The notes beneath the pieces were generated by a model. The model made no database searches and had not been told where the DNA came from. It saw nothing but the letters and a program-made list of their open reading frames with translations. This document shows positions 33,739 through 44,616 of a DNA stretch of 64,000 nucleotides, in pieces; within the stretch, counting starts at the first letter, position 1, and every line of letters starts with the position of its first letter. The translations under genes were made by a program, and so were the position numbers. The DNA comes from Megalopta genalis (lineage: Eukaryota; Arthropoda; Insecta; Hymenoptera; Halictidae), in the NCBI RefSeq assembly GCF_051020955.1, contig NC_135016.1, forward strand, positions 32,185,131-32,249,130. The letters run 5' to 3'.

Positions 33739-33834
33739 TAGTCCTCGGGCAATTCCATAGACTTTCAAAATATGTCATTGCGATAACCATCGAAATGGTA
33801 GAGTCTCCAAGAAACCGAAAATCTCCTAATTTCA

Positions 33835-34353
33835 GCTTTAGGGAGAGGAGACACGATTATTCGCGGCTCGTTTTTAGAGTCGCCGATTGTCAACAACTAT
33901 AAATGCTCTTCAATCGTCACTCAACATGTAAAACAAAAATGGCCAATTTGGAAAGAGGGGACACGATTATTCGAGCCTCGCGGCTCGTTTTTATAGTTGA
34001 GCCGTTTATTTTGAAAGTGGCATAAGTCACTTTACCGTAATGAAAAGTGGTGATTTTTTAATGTTTATACGAAATTATTTATACTGAGAAAAATATCAGT
34101 ATCCTGAGATAACAAATACAAGTAAATCTTCTCGAAAGTTAGCATCCATATTTTTAAACGTGTTAAAACGCAAACCCTTAAATATATCGACTTAAAAACA
34201 AAGTGAATTATGCCACTTTCAAAATAAACGGCTAAGTTGTTGACAACCGACGACTATAAAAACGAGCCGCGAGGCTCGAATAATCGTATCGCTTCCTCCC
34301 AAATCGTCTATCTTTTTTTACAAGTTAAGAGTCAATTAGAGAAAATTTACTGT
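33835..34353. mobile_element. Palindromic MITE fragments split by a GAGCCG-family insertion
   Basis: Left part 33835-33998 has two successive GACACGATTATTCG..GGCTCGTTTTTA arms; right part 34235-34353 has ACGAGCCGCGAGGCTCGAAT and ends AAATTTACTG-TA. The element at 33999-34234 interrupts the TATAGTTGTTGAC loop. It looks like one MITE copy inserted into or fused with another before the later insertion. Confidence 0.7.
33999..34234. mobile_element. GAGCCGTTTATTTTGAAAG-family MITE, 236 bp
   Basis: Nested in a palindromic MITE with a 4-bp target duplication AGTT (33995-33998, 34235-34238). Deleting the element and one AGTT restores TATAGTTGTTGAC, the normal MITE loop. Almost identical to 47057-47292, so both moved recently. 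Confidence 0.92.
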
Positions 34354-34359
34354 ATTCGT

Positions 34360-35180
34360 TTATCCCATAGTGTGGAAGACGTACGATTTCGGCAGTGTGC
34401 GACCGAATAACATGGTACCGGGAAATAGGCTCTAAACCTAAACCAGAAATTAACAATAATGAAACGTCGAGGATGAATGAATTTTCGAGACTGACGGGGG
34501 TCCCTTCGGTGTCGACGACGGAACGCTTGGACACAGGAGTTGAAAATCGTTGACCCGGGTCTCGGCGGCCGTAAACCACGCTTTATGAGCTTCCGAAATG
34601 AAGCAGGAAAGTTTAACCGGCCGGTGTTTCACCGGCGTTCGTTTTCCCGGCCACGATCCGTGGCAGACGTGAGCTCACTCGCAAACGGAAGGTAATTTTT
34701 GAGAGCGCTTCCTCCGACACCCTCGTGCACGTGCACAGCTGCACGCTGCACGCTGCACGCTGCACCTCGATGCACCGCTCGATGCAGCACTTGCACCTCG
34801 GAGTCGGAGGTGAAGTGATCTCGTGTCTGGCTTCTGGGAGCACTTAGCTCTTAATGTATCTGCGGTTGATGGGCGTATTGTTTGGTGAATTGAGCCGGGA
34901 CCAAGTTTTAGGTACGCTCCGTGATACGTTCTATATATGGTAAACAAGCTTAAGAGGCTTTTAACAGACTTCACCGGAGGTCTCGAAGAAAACCAAGCCA
35001 AAGGTCGGACTCGTAGATTTAGGAAACGCCAGATGCACCTTCCGTGCGCGATTTCGTTGTTACCTCAGTGGCTGTGAGGAGGAACGCGAATGTCACATGT
35101 TTTGGCTACCGCGAAATTACCGCATAAACTTCCAATCGCTAGTATGATACATGCTTCGTATTAATAGTGTTTCAAATTGC
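34360..35180. other. GC-balanced stretch, no gene recognised
   Basis: Several overlapping minus-strand frames occur (for example 34675-35001), but no domain is recognised. GCTGCACGCTGCACGCTGCA at about 34737-34770 is a short tandem repeat of TGCACGC. Possible conserved non-coding DNA or promoter-like sequence of an unseen gene. Confidence 0.35.
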
Positions 35181-35199
35181 ATTGTTATTTTCAGTCTAT

Positions 35200-35580
35200 T
35201 AGTCGCATCATTCTTGATTCGAATAATGACTGTAAAATTATTCGAATGGGTTATTCGAATATTGATGATAAAATTATTCGATTAATAATGCGAACAATTG
35301 TTGATTATTTTTGTTTTCACGTAATTTTATAAGAAAAAAGTAATATCGAAGAAAACGAATCGATAAACTATGAAGAAACATTTTATATTCTATCGTTTTT
35401 ATTCAAATAGTTTATTTTCCGTATGAATAAATTCGAGTAAATTCTTATTTGAATAAAATCTCGTTCGGATAAATTTGTATCTAGTAGATAAAGTTTTATT
35501 CGATCGAATATTTATTCGTTATAGCGTCGAATAAAATTTTATTCGTTAATCCGTCATCCGAATAAAATTTCGTCCGACTC
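35200..35580. repeat. Region of repeated TTATTCGAATAAAATTT-like words
   Basis: Words such as ATTATTCGAATGGGTTATTC, TTATTCGATCGAATATTTAT and ATAAAATTTTATTCGTTAAT recur. A related block occurs in inverse orientation at about 50610-50790, including GGATGACGGG next to TTAACGAATAAAATT. Probably one old repeat family; its ends are not defined. Confidence 0.55.
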
Positions 35581-36059
35581 GTTCATACTTAATTCATAAT
35601 ACCTTTTCGCCAATCGTCAACAATTATAAAAACGAGGCGCAAGACTCGAATAATCGTATCTTCTCTTATCAAATTGTCCATTTTGGTTCACAAGTTGAGG
35701 AACAACAAAATTTTATTCCGATGACGGATTAACGAATCAAATTTAATGCTGAAAGCAGAATTGTAAGAAACGCAAAATTTTTACGGGTCGCTCTGAACGT
35801 TCAGCAAGTGTTCAAACTCCTCAGCTTGTAAACCAGAATGGACAATTTGGGAAGAGAAGATACGATTATTCGAGTCTTGCGCCTCGTTTTTATAATTGTT
35901 GACGATTGGCAAAAAGGTATTATGAATTAAGTATGAACGAGTCGGACAAAATTTTATTCCGATGACGGATTAACGAATCAAATTTAATGCTGAAAGCAGA
36001 ATTGCAAGAAACGCAAAATTTTTACGGGTCGCTCTGAACGTTCAGCGAGTGTTCAAACT
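35541..36059. repeat. Interlocked inverted and direct duplications
   Basis: Arm 35541-35701 is repeated inversely at about 35820-35979 and includes half a CAGTAATGTC MITE plus non-MITE flank (TTCATACTTAATTCATAATA). In addition a 112-bp block (35707-35818) is directly repeated at 35948-36059 (TTATTCCGATGACGGATTAA to GTTCAAACT) with only a few differences. Order: A-inverse, B, A, B. Confidence 0.9.
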
Positions 36060-36229
36060 TGGTCGGCTACAGTCACGTTCGGTAAGGAAGGAACCGACAG
36101 TAAGTGGAAAGTAGTACGTTTGCAAATGGGATAAACTTCGAACCGATAAAGGATTATCCAGCGAATGTTAGCGTTCCGCGAATGGAATCGTTACGATTGC
36201 ATTTACGGGGTTCGTTCAAGGTGTCGTAT

Positions 36230-36320
36230 GAAGTTTCCACGCGGAAAACCGCGGCGCGGGGCGGCGCGACGGCGACGGCGGCGACGGCGGTCAGCAGAAC
36301 CGGCGAGGCTCGAACTTAAG
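36230..36320. other. Short GC-rich CGG/GCGACGGCG island
   Basis: A GGCGGCGCGACGGCGACGGC block stands out in AT-rich DNA. The Arg-rich or Ala-rich frames across it are repeat artefacts. Could be a promoter-like CpG cluster; no other support. Confidence 0.4.
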
Positions 36321-36789
36321 AGTAGCAAAGCGCTAATTAACGTTGCCGAGTCACGGAAGGCACGATCGTGACCCACCGCTCGCACACGCGCACACAAGCC
36401 GCGGCTTCGTCATTTTCTTTGTCGTGGCTAGGCGATAACGGTCCCTATCATACCGGGAACAAATTTCGATCTGACCGTCAATGAATTCGCGGAATTACTA
36501 TTCCACCCCTCGTTTCCCAAGATTTCGCTTCCCACCTGATTAACGCTTTCACTGCCAGCCGGGCAAACCTCGGGCAAAACCCAACTCGAAGACTTTAGAA
36601 CTAAAGCAATTTGATAGATCGAATAGAAGATAGTGGAGATATTTATAGAATTTAATAATAGCGTTGCAATATTTTTTAATACGATAAAATAATTGAAGGA
36701 ACGATGAAATGTTTATGTAGCCTGTGTATCTTTGATTAATGCAAACACAATTTGCGTTTTACATAAAGATACTAGACCATATACACTAG
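36321..36789. other. DNA without recognised gene
   Basis: GC-balanced to about 36590, then AT-rich. A solitary piggyBac-like end may be present at 36539-36560 (TTAACGCTTTCACTGCCAG). Nothing else is recognised. Confidence 0.4.
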
Positions 36790-36852
36790 ATATACACTAG
36801 ACCCTGGATTTTATGCATTTATTAGAAAAATGTGTAGATGGAACACAATATA

Positions 36853-37390
36853 CAGTAATGCCTCTCTAATTGACGCTCAGATTGTGCACAAAAATGGACA
36901 ATTTAGAAAGAGGAGATACGATTATTCGAGCCTTGCGGCTCATTTTTATAGTTGTTGACAATCGATAACCAATCCGAGGGTCAATTAGGGAGAATTCGCT
37001 GTATATGCTCGAATAAAAAAAAATTTATCTAAAAATGTCCCCCGAAAATATTGTTACAACGGTGCTTCGTTGCACGAGTTCTCTTCGATAACACGTTCCG
37101 TGCCAAGCCGTTTTTGCTCGATTTGTCATTCAGGCCATTTGACGCTTCGACTGAAGATTGATATCTTATCGCACAATATTTGATTACATCGTCAATCCGT
37201 AAGTACAGTAATGTCTCCCTAATTGTCGCCCAAATTGTGCACTATAATAGACAATTTGGGAAGAGGAGACGCGATTATTCGAGCCTTACGGCTCGTTTTT
37301 TACAATTACCGATTGTCAATAACTATAAAAACGAGCTGCAAGGATCCATTTTTGTGGATAATCTGAGCGTCAATTGGAGAGACATTACTG
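36853..37390. mobile_element. Composite MITE unit: MITE + 204-bp spacer + MITE
   Basis: Left MITE 36853-37001 (149 bp, internally deleted), spacer 37002-37205, right MITE 37206-37390. Outer ends CAGTAATGCC and CATTACTG are flanked by TA. The whole unit occurs inversely at 48909-49477 with the left MITE and spacer of exactly the same lengths (149 and 204 bp), and similarity stops at the outer MITE ends. Confidence 0.9.
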
Positions 37391-37429
37391 TAGATGTAAT
37401 TGCATCGCGGAAATGAAAGTGTGTTCATA

Positions 37430-37525
37430 TAAAAATGAACTGCGAGGATCGAATAATCGTATCTCCTTTTCCCAAATTGTCCATATTTATGGATAATCTG
37501 AGCGTCAAATAGAGAGGCATTACTA
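37430..37525 (-). mobile_element. Half of a palindromic CAGTAATGTC-family MITE
   Basis: Only the right arm is present (CGAATAATCGTATCTCCTTT to GAGGCATTACTA), followed by TA. It sits 40 bp from the composite unit. Confidence 0.8.
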
Positions 37526-37689
37526 TACATAAGATCATAAGACTATGAGAATGCTGTTACATTGTATTCAATTTAATATTAGACATATTAAGGAAGAAAA
37601 CAATTTCAAAACTATTTTATTTTAGTTTATTGTAACTGAGATAGACAATTTTTATTTTACATAAAAATTCGTAGTACAGTGATTACTCT

Positions 37690-38725
37690 TGCAAACATCT
37701 AGCAGCCTTCAGATACTAAACACAGCGACAGAGGGCGAAGAAATTAGGGCGAAAATTCGTTTCTCAATCCGCGTAAAGACTTCTGTCAGACTTTTTTTTA
37801 GGCCGCACGGTAATCAACGCGTTAAGTTCTCATATCTTTTTCCGGTAGAATTACTTACATTTTTTTATCGGGCATCCGATACTTCGTACCAGATTTATTG
37901 AAAATGTTCAACGGAAACATATGCACACGTATTATTGTGCATCGATTCATTTACATACTAAGTAACAACATTAACGTGTCACTGTGAAAATAACATCGAG
38001 CTTAATCGTATTCAATATGAAAAACGTTGTATCGTTTTAAAATATATCCGAATATTAATGCGGTTTACCGTATGTTATTGCAAACAGTCTGCCAGCATAG
38101 CGTTCCAAACATGGATTCGCCGGAGAGAGTTCCCCGCATCTCCTCGACGTGAAAATCCCATAAGCTTGATTTTAATTTCGACCGAATTTTCCGGAATTCG
38201 CGGAGGGCTCGGTGGATAAAGTAAGGGCGACGGAGACCGAGCGATCGCTCTGTCCCGGGTTTTTTCATTAAATGAAATCCAAGGGTAATGTTTTGACTAT
38301 GAAACGGCCGGCGGAATTTGCGGGGATTGCGTTCTACCAGTTTTCGTAGTACCTGCTCGACCGTGCGAGCGAGACCGGACCCCTATAATTTCCGTACTAA
38401 GTCGGTCAGTCACGATCCAACTGATATTTGCGCAGACAGAATATATCTTGTTTGCAGAACTACGTGCTTAGTAGGTTATCGAACGTGTGATTTATATATT
38501 ACACGTTCCATAGACCGGCATTAATTGTACCGCTTTCTCGTAACCGGAAATTTTCGAAGGATTTCAACTTCGAACCGATTTCAAAAACATTCCCTAACTA
38601 TCGCGGAAATTGCTACGATTCAGAAATTATCACGTTCGCTGTCGTCGTTCACTCCGCTCGCGAGTCAACCCTTCGCGAACCATGCGGGGTCGAATTAACC
38701 CAACCGTGTTTTAAAACTGTTCTTA
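37690..38725. other. DNA without recognised gene
   Basis: No repeat or exon could be supported. 38080-38420 is GC-balanced with frames on both strands, none recognisable. Confidence 0.45.
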
Positions 38726-38729
38726 TTAA

Positions 38730-38971
38730 CCCTTTGCACTCGAAGCCATTTTTTAACTGTAAATCTAAACCAATTTTTCCGACTTATAGTACTTCCATTT
38801 TATATGACAAAGTGCATTTTGTGCATATGAAATTGAGTCTTGCGGTGACTCGTACCACAGTTATGCTTTTAACCATTTTTTAAGTCTAAACTTTGTTGAT
38901 ATCAAAATTATCTTGGAACGTGATACAATAATCTTAGTGGTGCCTCGGAGTCACCACTCGAGTACAAAGAG
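38730..38971. mobile_element. piggyBac-type MITE, 242 bp
   Basis: TTAA at 38726-38729 and 38972-38975; ends CCCTTTGCACTCGAAG and CTCGAGTACAAAGAG. A short GGTGCCTCGGAGTCACC hairpin sits near the right end. Confidence 0.88.
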
Positions 38972-38975
38972 TTAA

Positions 38976-39190
38976 CCCTTCGCAGTCGGAACCACTTTAA
39001 TTCGAGGTCGAAAATATTTTTTCTGACCCCTAGTATTTCGATTTTATATAATTTAACGCATTTTATACATATGAAATTGAATTTCGTGATTCATGCAACA
39101 GTTACAGTTTCGACAGTTTTTTTTTAGATATGATCAAATTTGATAATGTCGACATTACTTTGAAACGTGACGCACGACGAGTTTAATCAA
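38976..39190. mobile_element. Second, truncated piggyBac-type MITE in tandem
   Basis: Starts CCCTTCGCAGTCGGAACCAC directly after the TTAA shared with the previous element and follows the same order of words (ATTTTATATAATTTAACGCA, CATATGAAATTGAATTTCGT). The right terminus is lost around 39190. About 75-80% similar by eye. Confidence 0.75.
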
Positions 39191-39877
39191 CGTCCCTGAA
39201 ATGTGGAAAAATGTTGCCCCTCTGCACGTTTCGTACGAGAAAGGTCGCGACTTCTTGAATCAACCAATTCAAATCGTGGGTACTTAAGTTAGCAACACAA
39301 GGTCCGACGGTCGTAAAAGTTTCTCGACCCAGAAACTGGTCGTAGTTCGTTAGCATATACGAATCTCGAAATAGATTTTTAAGCTTCTTACTCTTCTCGT
39401 GCAGCGTAAGGGAAAAACGTTTATCCGAAGGGGTTGGATTTATACGCGAACTGGCGAAAAAAAAGAAATGTACGAACGTACGAACCTTTCGGCCTTATCG
39501 TACCGCTAAACATTTTCCCCCCGACGTTTCGTTCCGTCTTTGACTAGAAAGACGCCACTATCGGTACCAGTTACGTGACTCGACCATGTTGGAACGTATT
39601 TCGCGTAAACACGTTTCGATAAAGCCAGGCCACACAAATTTTCAGCTGTCAAGGACAATGCCAGGCAGCCGAGCTCATGATACAGACATGTTTTTCCACT
39701 ACTCCGGATCTCGGGACAGCTTTCGAGGAAACTATTGCAACTAATGGATACTTCCACGAATTTTTAGATGCTTCGTTATTACGTTTATTCGATCGAACAT
39801 GTTTTCCGCTTCTGTAAAAACATTCGAAGCTTTCGAAACATTAATTCTAACAATACGAAATTATTTTTATCCAGAAA
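39191..39877. other. DNA without recognised gene
   Basis: GC-balanced in part, no exon or repeat recognised. Confidence 0.45.
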
Positions 39878-39881
39878 TTAA

Positions 39882-40342
39882 CCCTTTCGCGCCGAGCGCC
39901 GCATATATGCGGCATCGAAACGAAGTGTATACAGAAGACGCGGATGTGTAATTTGTAGCAAAAATGATAAAAGAACGGATTCACGGTACGAGTGCAAAGA
40001 TTTCGATGTGGCCTTTGTATAGATCCTTGCTTCCAAATATATCGCACAGAATTATATTATTAGTTTTTACATATTATTATATTTTAATAATTTTCGTCTC
40101 GTTATTGATTACATTAAACATTTAATCGTTAGGCTTTGTTTTTATATAAATACCTACGTTACCTATAATTTTGTAAGTCTTTTTAAATTAAAAATGTAAA
40201 TATACTTGTTACATTAGAGCAATGATTATTTTATTATTATTATTTAAGACTTGGAACAACATACATGCAGAAACCACGCGCACTGCGCATATTTCCGTTC
40301 GGTGACGGTACTTCGGCGGATGGAGCTGCCGTAGCGAAAGGG
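39882..40342. mobile_element. piggyBac-type MITE, 461 bp
   Basis: TTAA at 39878-39881 and 40343-40346; ends CCCTTTCGCGCCGAGCGCCG and GCTGCCGTAGCGAAAGGG. A GCCGCATATATGCGGC palindrome lies at about 39899-39914. No coding capacity. Confidence 0.88.
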
Positions 40343-40390
40343 TTAAAATAATTAGTAGAAATAGCTAAATTAAAATTAAATTCAATGTAT

Positions 40391-40580
40391 AATAGATTTT
40401 CCGTAATTGACTCTCAGCTTGTATACAAGAATAGATAATTTGGGGAGAGGAGAAACGATTATTCGAGTCTTGCGGCTCGTTTTTATAGTTGCCGATTGTC
40501 AACTATAAAAAGAGCTGCAAGGTACGAAATGATAATAATAATCTTCTCAAATTGTCCATTTTTGTTTCCAAGCCGAGGCT
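40391..40580. mobile_element. Degenerate palindromic CAGTAATGTC-family MITE
   Basis: Arms contain GATAATTTGGGGAGAGGAGA, GAGTCTTGCGGCTCGTTTTT and the inverse CAAATTGTCCATTTTTGTTT; both termini are eroded. Confidence 0.7.
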
Positions 40581-41360
40581 TAAATTTAAAGCGTCGATAT
40601 CGAGCTTACCATCAATTCACGAGCAGTCGATTAACATTTTCGGCGATCGCCGTTGCCGAATGGACTGGTCCTGGAAGTCGCCCACTTAATCGATCCTGCC
40701 TCCTCGATCTCTGCTTCATGGTATCGGCCGATCGCGCGAAACGTTCCTACGGCTCGTCGATTGGCCAAATTTACATGGCTGGCCCGCCGTTTTACATGAC
40801 AATGCCAGCCCCGATCAATTCCCATGAATACCGGCGCCCGTCGAATACACCAAACAACGTTTTAACGGGAAAACGTTAGCCAGGATCGCAGAGGCGGCAT
40901 GCAACCATCCAAGATGGCAGCGGCGAGATTCTTTCGTCTCCTCGAGCAAACCCGTTCCCAACCGAGACATCAATTTCTTCGTGCGACTTGGCGAATTTTC
41001 TCAAAATCCCCGCGACACATCGATGGCCTTGCTACGCGCGAACGAAATCAACGATTACTCGAGGGCGATTCGACGATATTTCCGCGGCGTCTTCGAGCCG
41101 TTTTTGTCCGACGACGCCAGGCATCGGAGAGTCCCGCGCGTGACACTTAATTCAGGCAAACATTTCCCCGCCTCGTCAGATTCCACCGCCCACGAGGATC
41201 CGTAATGCATCGAGGCAGCCTGGAAGCACAAAGAATAATATTGTTTTAGAGGCCGCCGCCTTAAGGAGCTAAAACGCGGTAGAAAAACGACGCCCGACGA
41301 AAAACGTCATCCAACTGTCCGTCGATTCTGCGAATAGATTGCGGGAGCTTTCCGCGAAAT
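40581..41360. other. GC-rich stretch, no gene recognised
   Basis: The most GC-rich long block right of the receptor gene, with overlapping plus-strand frames at 40496-40879 and 40899-41205. None shows a known domain. Could be a CpG-rich regulatory region or an exon I cannot recognise. Confidence 0.35.
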
Positions 41361-41504
41361 AACAAGCTTCCGCATACATTGTATATCTCTTTGTTAGAAT
41401 ATTGATAATCGCTTTACAGTTCGATGATACCTCCTCCAGGCAAAATACAAGTTTTCTACACCGATTGTAAAGAACTAATTGCGTCGAGGTAATAGAATAT
41501 AATA
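41361..41504 (+). repeat. 144-bp direct repeat, left copy, abutting mariner copy 2
   Basis: Starts AACAAGCTTCCGCATACATT and ends TAATA exactly at the TA beside the mariner. Repeated at 42069-42212 (offset 708) with about 10 differences. Confidence 0.95.
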
Positions 41505-42066
41505 TTGGGTCTACCGGAAAGTTCTGTCCGATAGTGTCACTTCAAGTTTCAATCCATATGCACATGTTGATTTGAGACATATATGACTATCTCTCTTTAT
41601 CATTGCATTTACACACATGTACTCTCCTAAATAAACTGAAACAAAGATGTCTCATGTCATTATTAAGTGAGACGCGATCGTGAAAACATGGCTACCGATG
41701 ATAATGCCGGACCACATGCTGCTTTGGCGACTCGTCGGAAAATCGCAGAGCTAGGCTGGGAAATGCTGTCACGTCCACCATACTCCCCAGACCTAGCACC
41801 CTCCGATTATCACTTGTTTCTCTCTTCGCAAAACTTTTTACAGGAAAAAAATTCAAAACTGAAGCTGATGTCAACCAAGCGCTAGTCGAGTTCTTCGCCT
41901 CTAAAAATAAATAATTTTTTAAAAATGGCATTTACAAGTTGCCATCACGTTGGCAAGAAGTCATAAGTAACGATGGAAAGTATATTCTACAATAAATATT
42001 ATTAAATGTATGAAAATTGTGTTATATTTCAATTCAAAAACGGACAGAACTTTCCGGTAGATCTAA
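41505..42066 (+). mobile_element. Internally deleted mariner, copy 2
   Basis: Terminal repeats TTGGGTCTACCGGAAAGTTC and inverse, ending CTAA. Left TA at 41503-41504; the right neighbour is TG. It is 562 bp, plus orientation, with the same deletion as copies at 11971 and 49792. Confidence 0.93.
41667..41993 (+). pseudogene. Mariner transposase C-terminal fragment, frameshifted
   Basis: Frame from 41667 covers DNAGPH and YSPDLAPSDYHLF (the second and third catalytic Asp blocks), then breaks at a seven-A run (about 41844-41850), where copy 1 has eight. A stop also replaces a codon in the SKNK-SFF region. Not functional. Confidence 0.9.
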
Positions 42067-42068
42067 TG

Positions 42069-42212
42069 AACAAGCTCCCGCATACATTGTATACCTCTTT
42101 GTTATAATATTGATAATCGCTTTACAGTTCCATGATACTTCCCCCAGGCAAGATACAAGTTTTCTACACCGATTGTAAAGAACTAATTGCGTCGAGGCAA
42201 CAGAGTATAATA
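42069..42212 (+). repeat. 144-bp direct repeat, right copy
   Basis: Begins two bases after the right end of the mariner and continues into unrelated DNA at 42213 (CTTCTTC). Confidence 0.95.
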
Positions 42213-43370
42213 CTTCTTCTTTTAATCATGTTAATATTGGATGTATAGATGGATTGGTAGTGTATTTTTTTATAAAATGCAAATTTTCGAAACCAATTAC
42301 GTAACGAACAGAACTTAAAAGAATGTTCATACTTTTTATTTATATACTGCATGTACCGTATCGCAGTAGCTTAATATTCCTTCGTGAAGCAAAATGCACA
42401 TTTCCTACATTAATTATAAGAAGTAAAAGTTCCAAGAACGTACCTTTTCTTTTAATAATTTTAATATTGATCGTACACAAAGCTTGCTACTCTTACAAGA
42501 ACGTGTTCTTTCTTTTAATGATTTTAATAACAGCGCTTATAGTTTGGTAATGCAATTGGATATATCTTTATCATAAATGCACGAAACCCATAGATCACTT
42601 GCGGTGCTTTGCCAAACAATCTAATTAGTAGAACGGATCAACAAACAATTGGCCGTGCGTGATACGACTGTGACATGCTGTTGCATATGCGTGACTTCAT
42701 TATAATAATTTCATGTTACATAGGCTGCTGCAATATTTTAAGAGGTCGTGTCTAGTCGCTATTCGCGAAATAAGTCGTAAAAATTTCTTCTCTGGAAAAC
42801 GGCTAATGTACATTTGTTCCGAACGAAAATATATGTATGTATCGCATAACTCGTAGAGACATTTTCAGCTGCAAATTAGCTGTATTATAGAAATTGTCTC
42901 TGATCGATTTATAAAGAAAGAAGAATCTAACATTCTTCTTCTAGAAGATCTGAAGCTATTCCTAGTCCTATAAACTCGTAAACTCGAAGATTTTACGACT
43001 TCCTTAAAAGCCGCATGCGACAGAGGGCAAAAATAAAACGGAATAAAGATTCCTGTTGGCGAAGCAGTTCGAATTGCAAGAATTAAAGGAAGCCTGGAAA
43101 CTGAGATCGCGAAACAGTTCTCCATCTGCGAAGACTTCGAGGACTTCTCCGAGCACGCAGCGTCGGTTGACGGTTCGCGAGACCGTAAAACCGAATTTTA
43201 GATCTTCCTCGATTGCAAAATCTCAGAACCGGTTGTTCGTAACCGGGAGGTCGTAACGTTTCGTTGAAACAGTTCGGTTATCTCTTTCGGTGGATCGTCG
43301 AATTTCTTTTCTGGCAAGAGAGCCGCACTTCTGTCGCTGACAGAAAACTCTATATTCTTCATCTCTAATT
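42213..43370. other. DNA without recognised gene
   Basis: AT-rich, with several diverged words of the GACTGCGG family interior (ATGCAAATTTTCGAAACCAA, AAAATGCACATTTCCTACAT) but no clear termini. 42880-43330 is more balanced; no exon recognised. Confidence 0.4.
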
Positions 43371-43372
43371 AG

Positions 43373-43840
43373 AGATGCGACTATCGGTTATCGATGAAAT
43401 TGTTAATATTATCGGCATGATAACGATATATCGGCATCTTAGCAAGTTAAGTGCGGAATATCGACTCCAAAAAATTATATATTATCAAAATCATATAATT
43501 AATTAAACCGAAATTAACAAGTTAAAATTTATCTTAGAACATATTGGTTTAATCCTTTCGTATTCTAAAAATCCTAATAACACTCAGTTTGTTTAATATG
43601 CCACAATGAAAATAACATGTTACATATGTTAGAATAAAAATATCATATTATACGTAGAATCATAATTATAACAATAACACTGCTGCGTAAAGTTTAAATT
43701 TATCCACAATATATCAAAAAAATAAACACATTTAAAAATGATTTTATTTGAATTTAATACGTCACGTTCATTCTATCTCCGGCATATCGAAACATCGGCA
43801 ACAATTCGATATTATCGATAATAATACCGATAGTCACATT
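43373..43840. mobile_element. Element with TATCG-rich inverted ends, possibly hAT-like
   Basis: Left end ATGCGACTATCGGTTATCGA and right end TCGATAATAATACCGATAGT CACATTT are inverted. Subterminal ATCGGCAT words recur on both sides. No 8-bp target duplication can be seen, so the superfamily is unproven. A related TATCGAT-rich scrap lies near 59355-59445. Confidence 0.6.
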
Positions 43841-43844
43841 TCCA

Positions 43845-44616
43845 CCTGTTTCTAAATCGGTAGCCAGTAATCGGATCGCGGGAACACGCGCGTGCCCGGC
43901 TTTAATATTTCGTAAAATCGAGTTTTAGCATAAATCCTAACACGATCCTCATTAAACGCTCTTTCCGGTGCTATCTGTTTTTCGCCTCTAATTATGCGCG
44001 GACGCGATGAATCTCGCGCCACCGCCTCCCGCGCGCACTCCATTTAGATTTTAAATGTATTCTGTCCGCGCACGGACCGACGACGAATCTCGTTCGCTTC
44101 CATTCGAATATATCGCGAAAATATTATTCGCGCGCAGTTAAAGCGTCCGCAACCGTATTTTTCATGGGAACTCGTTATCGGCGGGTGTCTAATTAATCAT
44201 CGCGGCCGATTTTATTATTCGTTTTAACGCCAGTTATAATTGGCACGCGAAACGGCAGCTGTTTCGTTGCACGGCGTTCGCTCAATTCCCCGGAATACGC
44301 GTTATTCCTTATTTATTAAACCGTGATGAGCAATTCTTTGTCGATTCTGCGTTCGCACGGATTATGTCTATTGTGCTTTTGTATTTCTCAATCGCGTTGA
44401 TATGCGCGTCAATGATTCGGAAGTGTTATTGCTGTTTCCTCGATGTCGAGTCTCATCGGTGATACGCGATTATTAAATAGCCCTTTATGCAAAATTTGTA
44501 GTATTAACCTGTTATTATTTCTACGATATCATATTATATTTGTATTACATAAATAACGTGCAAAAATGATAACCTGCTAATCCTTACAGCGTTATTATAT
44601 ATTATATGTTATTATA
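43845..44616. other. DNA without recognised gene
   Basis: GC-balanced to about 44470 with no recognisable exon; AT-rich afterwards. Confidence 0.45.

Larger units (their letters stand above)
36790..37680. mobile_element. Old MITE (GACTGCGG type) carrying nested palindromic MITEs
   Basis: Left end ACCCTGGATTTTATGCATTT with AAAAATGTGTAGATGGAACA; right end AGACAATTTTTATTTTACAT AAAAATTCGTAGTAC. The composite unit 36853-37390 and the half MITE 37430-37525 are inside. The right boundary is weak. Confidence 0.5.

Noticed and set aside
43373..43840. A confirmed hAT element
   Set aside because: TATCG-rich inverted ends suggest hAT, but no 8-bp target duplication or transposase is visible, so only a tentative label was given.
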